Assembly (NCBI GenBank): GCA_046350895.1
Contig: JAXLZL010000004.1
Coordinates: 19,841-83,840 of the forward strand
Direction of reading: 5' to 3'
Origin: HK-STAS-PATE-2 sp046350895
GTDB taxonomy: Bacteria > Patescibacteriota > Patescibacteriia > 2-12-FULL-60-25
Length of the DNA stretch: 64,000 nt
The translations under genes and the position numbers were made by a program. Within the stretch, counting starts at the first letter, position 1. Each line of letters begins with the position of its first letter. The notes beneath the pieces are model-generated. The model was not told the origin of the DNA and made no database searches. It saw only the letters and a list, made by a program, of their open reading frames with translations. Shown one piece after another: positions 52,406 to 59,621 of this stretch.

Positions 52406-53185
52406 CTAGGCGTAAAGATAAACCGGCACGTCGGCGCCTTCGGCAAGTTGCCACCAGGCAGGGCGCGCGCTCGGTATTGAGACGAGGACGGTACCTCCGA
52501 AGAGGGCTTCATGCAAGGCGGACTCAATCGCTTCTTCATCCGACCCATCAAACACCAAAACATTGGCCGCCGGCTTCAAAAAATACTGCTCGACCACATA
52601 AGCATCGGGCTGGACAAACACATATAAGCCCGCCTGACCTGCTCTCAATGCCTTTAATACCTCAGATTGTTCAGCTGGGTGCTCGCTGGCACGCTTTACG
52701 GCGCGGATAAGGCGGATGCCATCATGTCCATGCGTGCGAAATTCTTTCACCTCCCAACCCAAACGGCCACCCCATCGTCGCAAACGCATCGCCAAAGCCG
52801 GATACATCGCTTTTGGCAACTCCGTACTGTCAGCCGACTGGCCAAACATCACGCGCACCGAGTGCTTGGTGGGGATGAATACCACTTCAAACGCGCGCTT
52901 CTCAACGGCATTGCGCAAAACGGATTCGATCTCGGTATTCAGTGAGCGCAGTTTTTGTGGACGCGGTTTGCGTTCAGAGACAAAATCATACTCTTGCCGG
53001 GCAACGCCAAGCGACTCGAGTTCATCGATGAATTCGCTTTTATTGACTAACTTGGTACCCAAAAGCGCCTGCTCAAGCGTGCAACCCTGCTGCAATAAAT
53101 CGACAGCAAAGGCGCGGGACTGCGAATCGAGCAGTCCTTTGGCTTGCATGCCATCAAGCATGCGGCGGTCGAGCAAGGTCATCAT
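52406..53185 (-). CDS. Degenerate GspE/PilB-like pilus protein, no P-loop
   Basis: 259 residues. N-terminal region (RRMLDGMQAKGLLDSQSRAF, TLEQALLGTKLVNKSEFIDE) looks like the MshEN/GspE N-terminal helical module; the following LRNAVEKRAFEVVFIPTKH and SVRVMFGQSA recall the strand pattern of PilB (DIHFEP ... VRVRFRIDG). No Walker A or B is present and the protein stops where the ATPase core should continue. Possibly a non-catalytic partner of a PilB/PilT encoded elsewhere. Overlaps pilM by four bases and is two bases from the response regulator. Confidence 0.5.
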   Translation of the reverse strand: MMTLLDRRMLDGMQAKGLLDSQSRAFAVDLLQQGCTLEQALLGTKLVNKSEFIDELESLGVARQEYDFVSERKPRPQKLRSLNTEIESVLRNAVEKRAFEVVFIPTKHSVRVMFGQSADSTELPKAMYPALAMRLRRWGGRLGWEVKEFRTHGHDGIRLIRAVKRASEHPAEQSEVLKALRAGQAGLYVFVQPDAYVVEQYFLKPAANVLVFDGSDEEAIESALHEALFGGTVLVSIPSARPAWWQLAEGADVPVYLYA

Positions 53186-54249
53186 GCGTCTTGGTCTCGC
53201 ATGGCACAGCCAACGGTCACGGCAAAACGAGGCCCCAATTCTTCAAGCACCGGGCGCAGTTCTGGCGGATAAACGATGCGAGCCCATGGGTTGCCGAGAT
53301 AGCAGTTGATATTGAGCTGCTGGGTCAAGAATTCTGGCAAGCGCGGCAAGAGCGAAGAACCGCCGGTCAAAATCATTTTTTCAATGCGGTCGGTAGGCGA
53401 TTGTTTTTGGTATTCGCCGATGATGTATTTGATCTCGTCGAGAATCGGTTTGGCGAGCACGTTCAAAATCGGCGTGAGGTCGCCGGTTGGCGCAAAGGTC
53501 TGCATCGATTTGATGTCGCGCTTCATGCTCTCGGCCTGTTCTGGCGCGATGCCGAGCGTACGGGCGATGGTTTGGGTGATGGTATTGCCGCCGGTGGCAA
53601 TCGAACGCGTGATAAACGGGATGCCGTTTTTGACCACCAACACATTGGTGCGCAAGGCGCCGATATCGATGAGCATCATGGTCGAACGGTCTTTGCCGAT
53701 CAACGAACGGATCTCGGCAAATGCCTCGGTCTCAAGCGAGATGAGTTCAAGGCCGGTCTGTTTGAAAATCTCGATGTATTTAGACACCACCGTTTTTGGT
53801 GCAGCAGTCACCAGTACGCGCGTCGCCGGTTTGCCTTCGCCTTCTTTTGGTTCGGTTTTGTCGATGACCTTGATGTCGAGAGAGACTTCTTCAATCGGCA
53901 AAGGCAATAACTTCTTCGCTTGCGCGGTCACCATCTCTTTTAATTCTTTTTCATTCACGGTCGGCACCGAAAGTACCGAAGAAAACACCGAAGAAATCGG
54001 CAAAGCGGCAATCACTTTTTTTGAACTCGCCTTTGACTTGGCCACCATCTGCTTGATGAGGTCGGCCGTACCCGGCACGTCATGGATGAGCGCACGCTCG
54101 AGGCTCTCGACCGGCACGTTGGCATATGAGTACGTAATAAGGCGCGAACGGCCCTTTTCGGTCTTCAATTCGACCAGCTTAATACCGCCATAACCGATAT
54201 CGATGCCAAGATAACCGGTCTGCGCCGGAGAAGAAGAAAAGAGACCCAT
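53182..54249 (-). CDS. pilM: Type IV pilus assembly protein PilM
   Basis: 355 residues, actin-like ATPase fold: phosphate loops YLGIDIGYGGIKLVELK and MLIDIGALRTNVLVV, adenosine region MILTGGSSLLPRLPEFL; ends with a cytosolic tail. PilM forms a cytosolic ring that binds the N-terminus of PilN. No pilN/O in the window. First gene of the pilus run (pilM, GspE-like, regulator, pilin, peptidase). No SD before ATG 54249. Confidence 0.92.
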   Translation of the reverse strand: MGLFSSSPAQTGYLGIDIGYGGIKLVELKTEKGRSRLITYSYANVPVESLERALIHDVPGTADLIKQMVAKSKASSKKVIAALPISSVFSSVLSVPTVNEKELKEMVTAQAKKLLPLPIEEVSLDIKVIDKTEPKEGEGKPATRVLVTAAPKTVVSKYIEIFKQTGLELISLETEAFAEIRSLIGKDRSTMMLIDIGALRTNVLVVKNGIPFITRSIATGGNTITQTIARTLGIAPEQAESMKRDIKSMQTFAPTGDLTPILNVLAKPILDEIKYIIGEYQKQSPTDRIEKMILTGGSSLLPRLPEFLTQQLNINCYLGNPWARIVYPPELRPVLEELGPRFAVTVGCAMRDQDA

Positions 54250-54276
54250 ATTTGGGTCTCAGTCTACCATGTTTGG

Positions 54277-54714
54277 CTATTCGGCGTCATCCACAGCTTT
54301 TGGCTTGATAATGCCCATCCCTTCGTCCATCGCCTTATTTGAGAGGGCGTCGGCATGTTTGTTTTGTTCGCGGCGCACATGGATGTATTTGACCTTGCCG
54401 ATCACGCGTTCAGCGCGAAACAAGTCTTGAAAAAGCGGCACGACATTGGGGTGTTTCACCTTGTACTCGCCATTGGCCTGTTTGATCATCAATTCACTGT
54501 CAGAATAGAGGGTGACTTCAGTGGCGCCCAATTCGCCCGCGCGGCGCAAAGCAAAAATCGCTCCGGCATATTCAGCCTGGTTATTGGTCTTTTTGCCGAG
54601 ATAGACGGCATGTTCTTCGAGGACCTTGCCTTTGGCATCTTCAATCACCACGCCAAACCCGGCAGGGCCCGGATTGCCACGCGCTCCCCCATCCGTACGA
54701 ACGATTAATTGCAT
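54277..54714 (-). CDS. rnhA: Ribonuclease HI-like protein
   Basis: 145 residues. RNase H fold with catalytic acids: Asp in VRTDGGARGNPGPAGFG, Glu in NNQAEYAGAIFAL, Asp in LYSDSELMI and Asp in RREQNKHADALSNKA. Closest in style to the short RnhA-like/plant-type group (DGGARGNPGPAG) rather than E. coli RNase HI. Removes RNA from RNA:DNA hybrids. Start overlaps the recJ stop by ten bases. Confidence 0.9.
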   Translation of the reverse strand: MQLIVRTDGGARGNPGPAGFGVVIEDAKGKVLEEHAVYLGKKTNNQAEYAGAIFALRRAGELGATEVTLYSDSELMIKQANGEYKVKHPNVVPLFQDLFRAERVIGKVKYIHVRREQNKHADALSNKAMDEGMGIIKPKAVDDAE

Positions 54715-56438
54715 AGGTTTACATCCACCAAACGAAGCTCAGCCGTTACTCGGCCATTCCATTCATTTGCTGACAAGGAGTATGCCACATCCACCCAAGA
54801 ACCGGGAGGAAACTCGGCAACGCGCTTGCCGAGTTTGAAGCCGACGCCTTTTTTGGTGGCACCGCTTGCGTCTTGCAATTGCATGCGTAGGACGTCTTTC
54901 TTTTGCCCGATCGCGTCAGCAGAAACCACGAGACAACGCTTGGTCATGAACAATGGCACCGCATTGCCCATGCCAAAAGGCTCGAGGGCGCTCACCGCTT
55001 CAATAAGCGGCAATGAAACGCTTGAGAGCTCAATCTCCATGTCGATATTCAATACGGGCCTTATGTCTTCGTCTTTGAGGCGTTCAGCTGCGTGTTCATA
55101 CAGTTTTTGCGTGAAGAGGGGGATGTTTTCATCGCTATGTAGCGCAAAACCGCAGGCCTGCACATGCCCGCCCGAACGCGTCAGCAACCCCTCGCCCGCC
55201 TCGCGCACGGCCACCGTGATGTCATAATGCGACGGCGAACGGCCCGAACCTATCCATTGGTCACCGTGCTTACCGATAGCCACGACCGGTTTGCCGGTAG
55301 CTTCGAGATAACGGCCGGCGACCAAGCCTACAAGAGCCGGCGACCAATCAGGCGATGATAAAACGATAATCTGTTTTGAGGTGTCGACCATGGCATCCGC
55401 TTCGTCCATCATGCCGCGCGTCGTCTCTTGGCGCAGGCGGTTGCAACGTTCTAAGTCTTTGGCGTGGATCTTGGCGTCTTCAAGCGACTCGGCCATCAGA
55501 AGCTTGAGGGCGAGTTCGGCATGGTCCATGCGACCGGCCGCGTTGATGCGGGGGCCGATGGCGAATCCGATCGATTCAGAGGTGATAGTGCCGGGTACAA
55601 GTCCAGCCGCATCAAACAACGCCAATAACCCCGGGCGGCGCGTCTTATTCAAAACACGCAAACCAAAGGTCTCAAGCACGCGGTTCTCGCCATGAAGCGG
55701 CACCATGTCAGTGACCGTGGCGATCGCGACCAAGTCCAACAACCATTTCTCCCAACCGTCGGGGATTTCTAAACCGCGCTTGCGCGCTTCTTCGAGCAAA
55801 AGCAAAGAAAATTTATACGAAACGCCCACGGCGGCGAGATGCTTAAAGGGATAGGTTTCATTCGGCAAACCCGGATGGATCAATAATCCGTTTGGCAGCT
55901 CATCACCGAATTGGTGATGGTCCAAAACGATGGTGTCTATCCCCTGTTCTTTGGCATATGCGATCTCGGCCACGCAAGCAATGCCACAATCTACCGTGAT
56001 CAAGAGCTTGGTGCCGCGATCAGCGAGTTTTGGCACGGTACCCATTTGCAAACCATAGCCCTCTTTATCGCGATGCGGGATATAATAATCAATCAATGAT
56101 TGGTCTGCCTTCAAACGCGCGGCGATTTCATTCAGAACATTCAAAACGAGCGTCGAACCCGTCACGCCATCCGCATCATAGTCGCCGTGCACGGTAATGC
56201 GATTGCCGTTTTCAAACGCCGTAAAAACGCGCGCCACCGCTTCAACCGCATCCTTAAAAACACTCGGATGGTGGAGATGCTCTTCAAACGAAGGCGCCAA
56301 AAACTGTTGCGCTTCTTCGGCCGTGCGCACGCCGCGATTCCACAATAATGCCGCCGGGATGCGGGCCACGCCCAGCCGTTCAGCCACGTCTTCAGGGCAA
56401 GGTTCGGCCAATTGCCAGCGCTTCGTCATGGGCACCAT
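54705..56438 (-). CDS. recJ: Single-stranded-DNA-specific exonuclease RecJ
   Basis: 577 residues. DHH phosphoesterase motifs: VHGDYDADGVTGSTL (I), LLITVDCGIA (II), VLDHHQFGDELP (III, DHH), and ATVTDMVPL (IV); DHHA1 motif SGGHVQACGFALHS. 5'-3' exonuclease in gap and mismatch repair. Start Met 56438 or 56429 (MTKRWQLAEP). Paired with rnhA on one message. The upstream hairpin at 56464-56493 separates it from the tail-anchored protein gene. Confidence 0.95.
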   Translation of the reverse strand: MVPMTKRWQLAEPCPEDVAERLGVARIPAALLWNRGVRTAEEAQQFLAPSFEEHLHHPSVFKDAVEAVARVFTAFENGNRITVHGDYDADGVTGSTLVLNVLNEIAARLKADQSLIDYYIPHRDKEGYGLQMGTVPKLADRGTKLLITVDCGIACVAEIAYAKEQGIDTIVLDHHQFGDELPNGLLIHPGLPNETYPFKHLAAVGVSYKFSLLLLEEARKRGLEIPDGWEKWLLDLVAIATVTDMVPLHGENRVLETFGLRVLNKTRRPGLLALFDAAGLVPGTITSESIGFAIGPRINAAGRMDHAELALKLLMAESLEDAKIHAKDLERCNRLRQETTRGMMDEADAMVDTSKQIIVLSSPDWSPALVGLVAGRYLEATGKPVVAIGKHGDQWIGSGRSPSHYDITVAVREAGEGLLTRSGGHVQACGFALHSDENIPLFTQKLYEHAAERLKDEDIRPVLNIDMEIELSSVSLPLIEAVSALEPFGMGNAVPLFMTKRCLVVSADAIGQKKDVLRMQLQDASGATKKGVGFKLGKRVAEFPPGSWVDVAYSLSANEWNGRVTAELRLVDVNLCN

Positions 56439-56463
56439 GTTGACCGCCGCGCAGGCAAAAGTA

Positions 56464-56493
56464 AAACCCCTCGATCCAAGCGGACCAAGGGGC
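56464..56493 (-). terminator. Intrinsic terminator
   Basis: On the minus strand CCCCT-based hairpin (CCCCTTGGTCC / GGATCGAGGGG, imperfect) followed by TTTT, directly after the 56499-57197 gene. Confidence 0.7.
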
Positions 56494-56498
56494 CAGTG

Positions 56499-57197
56499 CT
56501 ACCAATGCAACCCTTTTACCCAAGCCACGAACCCGGGAAAGCGGTTGACCATCCAATCAATGAAAATGAGCAGGGCGAGAAACCCGCCAAAGGCCGCCAT
56601 GTAACCGTAGGCATGGGTCTCTTGTACCGCTTCGCTGTCGCCGGGGACGAAGTCGAATACGTCCATCAAGCCTTCGATCGCCGAGAAGTACTCGACCAAA
56701 GAACGGTGCTCGAGGCTGTATTGCTCGGGCAGCAGGCGCATCGAAGAACTGTCGACGATGCCATAGCAGATGCGCGCATAGCGCGAAGCGGTTAATGATG
56801 ACCACTTTCTGGCATCCGCCAAGGCCATGCCGAGGTCACGGCGCGCGAGCTTATAGGACGCAAGCGCCTCATCACAGGCCCGCTTATGGTCCATATTTGC
56901 CAGACCAGGATTACCGTCGACCCCAAGCGGCGGGTGATGGAAGCGCTCGAAGGCCTTCACGACTTCGAGATGCGCCTGGTCATGCTGCCTGAACCGCTCT
57001 TTGAGCAGGCCGTCGGCGGCCTTCAGTTTTGCAAAGGCATGTTCGGGCAAATCGACATTGTTGGGATTGGCAAAAATGTCCGAGCAATATTCGCGCAATT
57101 CGCGCTGGCGAAGGTGAAAGGTGCGCAGGGCCTTTTTGAGGGCCCCGACGTCAAGATTCACGATGGCAAAGGCTTCGGCATTGTCGAAGTTTTCCAC
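56499..57197 (-). CDS. Tail-anchored helical protein, unknown (A)
   Basis: 232 residues, GTG start at 57197 fixed by an exact AAGGAGG a few bases upstream. About 190 residues of soluble, charged helices (ALKKALRTFHLRQRELREYC, KAADGLLKERFRQHDQAHLE), then one membrane helix near the C-terminus (GFLALLIFIDWMVNRF) and a short tail. No family recognised. Same plan (soluble helices plus C-terminal helix, strong SD) as the next gene at 57274-57975. Ends on its own terminator. Confidence 0.7.
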   Translation of the reverse strand: MENFDNAEAFAIVNLDVGALKKALRTFHLRQRELREYCSDIFANPNNVDLPEHAFAKLKAADGLLKERFRQHDQAHLEVVKAFERFHHPPLGVDGNPGLANMDHKRACDEALASYKLARRDLGMALADARKWSSLTASRYARICYGIVDSSSMRLLPEQYSLEHRSLVEYFSAIEGLMDVFDFVPGDSEAVQETHAYGYMAAFGGFLALLIFIDWMVNRFPGFVAWVKGLHW

Positions 57198-57273
57198 GCG
57201 ACCTCCTTAGGGCACTTGAAACCCGGCCCACCATAACAAAATGCCCATAGAACGCAAATCACCATCAACTCAC

Positions 57274-57975
57274 TCACTGACGAGCAAATGCCAAGACACC
57301 GATCACCCAGACAAAGACAAATACGAAGACGACTCCCAAGCAGCCCGCCTTCATAAAATGCACTTCTTCTGGCGTGGTATCAGGCAGAGCAAGTCTGCGC
57401 TCCATCCCAATGTCGAAAATCTCTTCGATATTTTCAATGTCCGGAAACGCCTCTACCAACTCGGTGCAAGCACGATGCAATTCGCCAATCACTTCGAGAA
57501 GCTGTTCATGCCCGATAGGCAATGGAAGCGCCGTCGCGCCATGACCACAGTAGGAAAGACGCAATAAATGCATCGCCAAGATTTCAGAAACGTCCAGCCA
57601 TTTTTCAGCTGCCTCGATGACGGCATTTGCATGCTTATGGTTTTCGAGGACACTGTCATGAAGTTCTTTTAAGAGCTTTTTGCCCGTTCTCAGTGCGGTG
57701 AGAAGCGTCTCACCCTCTTTTATGGGCTCCATCATAGACGCCGTCTCACGCTGATCGAGTTCGTGCATGCGATTATAGGAGTCCATGCAGAGATGCAAGG
57801 CCGAACGAAGCAAGATAACACTCTTGGTGAAGATGGTTTTTACGTCTTCATCAACAGGCAGTAGCGCAAAACAAGCTTCATGCTTAGCTGTAAAAACATC
57901 CAATAATTCACCGATCTGCCGCCCTCGTCGAACGAAACCTGCGTCAGAAAGCAACTCTAGATAGGTACGCTCCAT
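57274..57975 (-). CDS. Tail-anchored helical protein, unknown (B)
   Basis: 233 residues from ATG 57975 with AGGAG upstream. Helical cytosolic part (RGRQIGELLDVFTAKHEACF, TALRTGKKLLKELHDSVLEN) and one C-terminal membrane helix (GCLGVVFVFVFVWVIGVLAF). No family recognised. The overall length, charge pattern and topology match protein A, but I see no clear sequence identity, so common ancestry is only a possibility. 76 bases separate the two genes. Confidence 0.68.
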   Translation of the reverse strand: MERTYLELLSDAGFVRRGRQIGELLDVFTAKHEACFALLPVDEDVKTIFTKSVILLRSALHLCMDSYNRMHELDQRETASMMEPIKEGETLLTALRTGKKLLKELHDSVLENHKHANAVIEAAEKWLDVSEILAMHLLRLSYCGHGATALPLPIGHEQLLEVIGELHRACTELVEAFPDIENIEEIFDIGMERRLALPDTTPEEVHFMKAGCLGVVFVFVFVWVIGVLAFARQ

Positions 57976-58027
57976 GATGCTCCTATGGGGTAAAGGTGCC
58001 CTAGCGTCTTACATTAAAATACTTAAA

Positions 58028-58058
58028 AACGCAAATACTCTGCCTTTTTGGCAGAGTA
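58028..58058 (-). terminator. Intrinsic terminator
   Basis: Nine-base stem TACTCTGCC / GGCAGAGTA, five-base loop, T-rich tail on the minus strand; ends the 58088-58255 gene. Confidence 0.85.
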
Positions 58059-58087
58059 GCAGTAGATTGGACGCCAATCGGCATCCA

Positions 58088-58255
58088 TCAGTCTTCGTCG
58101 GGAGGATCCTCCCCTTCGGCGAGCCTCTTGAGCTCATCGAGATCTTGGTTGTACCGCGCCAGGGCAGCATCGGTGGCGCTCTGGGCGAACTGTTCTTTAA
58201 GGGTCGGGATGCGACCCTTGTGGCCACGTTCGTGGCGCTGTTGGTGGGTTTCCAC
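58088..58255 (-). CDS. Small acidic-tailed protein, unknown
   Basis: 55 residues. GTG start at 58255 with a very good SD (GAAGGAG, four bases away). Begins METHQQRHERGHKGRIPTLK and ends in an acidic tail (LAEGEDPPDED). A basic N-terminal half and acidic C-terminal half suggest a small nucleic-acid or protein-binding protein. Bracketed by an upstream mini-ORF whose stop overlaps its SD and a downstream terminator. No family recognised; presence of SD, stop and terminator in the right order makes a real gene likely. Confidence 0.6.
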   Translation of the reverse strand: METHQQRHERGHKGRIPTLKEQFAQSATDAALARYNQDLDELKRLAEGEDPPDED

Positions 58256-58264
58256 GGGACTCCT

Positions 58265-58306
58265 TCAGATCTCCTTCTCGAACAACACGTTATCGTCGTT
58301 CTCCAT
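58265..58306 (-). CDS. Thirteen-residue mini-ORF, possible leader peptide
   Basis: ATG at 58306 with GGAGG five bases upstream; encodes MENDDNVLFEKEI and stops at TGA 58265-58267, which runs directly into the SD of the 55-residue gene (TGAAGGAG). The arrangement suggests translational coupling or attenuation. Very short, so it could be chance. Confidence 0.35.
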   Translation of the reverse strand: MENDDNVLFEKEI

Positions 58307-58341
58307 GAGCGCCTCCATTTTTTCACTTCGTTTCACGAACG

Positions 58342-58366
58342 AAAAGTGGCACCCATAAGGTGCCAC
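58342..58366 (-). terminator. Intrinsic terminator
   Basis: Eight-base stem GTGGCACC / GGTGCCAC and TTTT on the minus strand; closes the Rhs tip and immunity gene unit. Confidence 0.8.
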
Positions 58367-58382
58367 GATTCGGGAGGGGAGG

Positions 58383-58544
58383 TCAATTATCAAGAGCCTT
58401 ACTAACCTTTGCGAGCAAATCACGCACCTCCAGCTCAGTACCCCCTAGTCTAGTGGTGTAATCCATCTGATCAAGGAGCTCTAAACACTCATTTAACGAG
58501 TTATTTAGGATTAGTAACTCATTCTTAGTAAGTGAAAGATTCAT
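58383..58544 (-). CDS. Small protein after the Rhs tip, probable immunity protein
   Basis: 53 residues from ATG 58544: MNLSLTKNELLILNNSLNEC, then LELLDQMDYTTRLGGTELEV and a C-terminal helix. Acidic overall and AT-rich like the toxin tip, which ends 17 bases upstream. Small genes immediately downstream of polymorphic toxin tips are normally their immunity genes; here this is inferred from position only. Followed by a terminator. No SD. Confidence 0.5.
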   Translation of the reverse strand: MNLSLTKNELLILNNSLNECLELLDQMDYTTRLGGTELEVRDLLAKVSKALDN

Positions 58545-58561
58545 ATAGAAATGAGGAAAAC

Positions 58562-59359
58562 TTATTTAAGATTATCGAAGTATGACTTGCCGTTCTTTGG
58601 CTGAAATGCAGTGCCCATGTCAGAGCTTCTTGGGTCCCTAATGATTACAGTATTGGTACTCTCTTGCCAATATGCATACCGTCCATTTTGCAACATCTTG
58701 GTTTCAGTAGGGTTCTTCATTACATAATCAATATGCTGTGAAAAAGTAGCTTTGTCGGTTGCAATTCCTGAAAACTGACCCTCCTTAGCTACATGCTTAT
58801 CATAGGCATGCCCATTTCCGATTCTTTTCGCATCCGAGGATGGATTACTTGATTTTGTTCGTACTTGACTTCTTGGAACCGAGTCCTGTACTGACATGAG
58901 CGCCTGAACACTCGTCATTGCAATCATGTTGGTAGTCATTGCCGCTTCACCCAGACGATCACCGGTTACATAATCACCTTTGGCATACGAATATGCCTGG
59001 CCCCCTACTAATGGCGCAGTGACTGCAAGCGTAGCAGCACTCGTCCACATTAATGCCACAGGAGCTATCCAGGCAGAGTTCGCAGTGGCATATGCGGCCA
59101 AGGGAATAAGGAAGGCGAACTTACCATCAGGATCGATATAGCTAATGGGATTATTTCTCGCATACGCATAACTATTCCATGCCTGCGGGTCCTTAAGATC
59201 TAAGCTCAGATCCCAGAACGCCGGATCTTCTGACAAGAATCTACCAATGGTCGGATCTTGGTAACGCGCCTTCATGTAGATCAAACCCGTGGCATCGTTT
59301 TCATGGCCGGTGAACTTGCGTTGCTCAGACCAGGCACCAGCCTTGTTATCAACACGCAC
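58562..59359 (-). CDS. Orphan Rhs C-terminal tip with putative nuclease toxin domain
   Basis: From GTG 59359 the product has 265 residues: Rhs core end (KFTGHENDATGLIYMKARYQ, FLSEDPAFWD, NPISYIDPDGKF) and then a variable tip with a hydrophobic middle (about residues 85-150) and a C-terminal domain NGHAYDKHVAKEGQF, TKMLQNGRYAYWQESTNTVI, IRDPRSSDMGTAFQPKNGKS. The His-x-x-x-Lys-His, Thr and aromatic pattern resembles RNase-type polymorphic toxins of the EndoU/colicin-like (BECR) group, which I cannot confirm. Rhs-like sequence continues upstream to about 59465 (YLSGANFITNDAKQVEEFVD) with no start codon and an in-frame TAA before it, so this is a cassette without its filament-building core. Confidence 0.75.
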   Translation of the reverse strand: MRVDNKAGAWSEQRKFTGHENDATGLIYMKARYQDPTIGRFLSEDPAFWDLSLDLKDPQAWNSYAYARNNPISYIDPDGKFAFLIPLAAYATANSAWIAPVALMWTSAATLAVTAPLVGGQAYSYAKGDYVTGDRLGEAAMTTNMIAMTSVQALMSVQDSVPRSQVRTKSSNPSSDAKRIGNGHAYDKHVAKEGQFSGIATDKATFSQHIDYVMKNPTETKMLQNGRYAYWQESTNTVIIRDPRSSDMGTAFQPKNGKSYFDNLK

Positions 59360-59466
59360 ACCACCGAATGGGAAGTAGTCTACAAACTCTTCTACCTGCT
59401 TGGCATCGTTGGTGATGAAGTTTGCGCCCGAGAGATAATCAAGCTGTATTACATAAAAAGAACGTT

Positions 59467-59490
59467 AAAAGATCCCTTTCGGGATCTTTT
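59467..59490 (-). terminator. Intrinsic terminator
   Basis: Perfect stem AAAAGATCCC / GGGATCTTTT with TTTC loop, just after the small membrane-protein gene; symmetric, so it could act on both strands. Confidence 0.82.
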
Positions 59491-59492
59491 GT

Positions 59493-59603
59493 TTAATACT
59501 GAATGAACGGCGCGACCAGAAACAGGATGGTCATAAAGATCATGAAACCTGCAAAGATCTTCATGAGCTTTTGACGGCGCAATTGGAGGTGGTTGTTTTG
59601 CAT
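59493..59603 (-). CDS. Very small membrane protein
   Basis: 36 residues: MQNNHLQLRRQKLMKIFAGF, then a single helix FMIFMTILFLVAPFIQY. Supported by a modest SD (AGAGG, with eight to nine bases to ATG 59603) and by a terminator three bases after the stop. Positive-inside charge suggests the N-terminus is cytosolic. Function unknown. It is co-directional with and 18 bases after lepA. Confidence 0.6.
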   Translation of the reverse strand: MQNNHLQLRRQKLMKIFAGFMIFMTILFLVAPFIQY

Positions 59604-59621
59604 AATGTGATTACCTCTATT

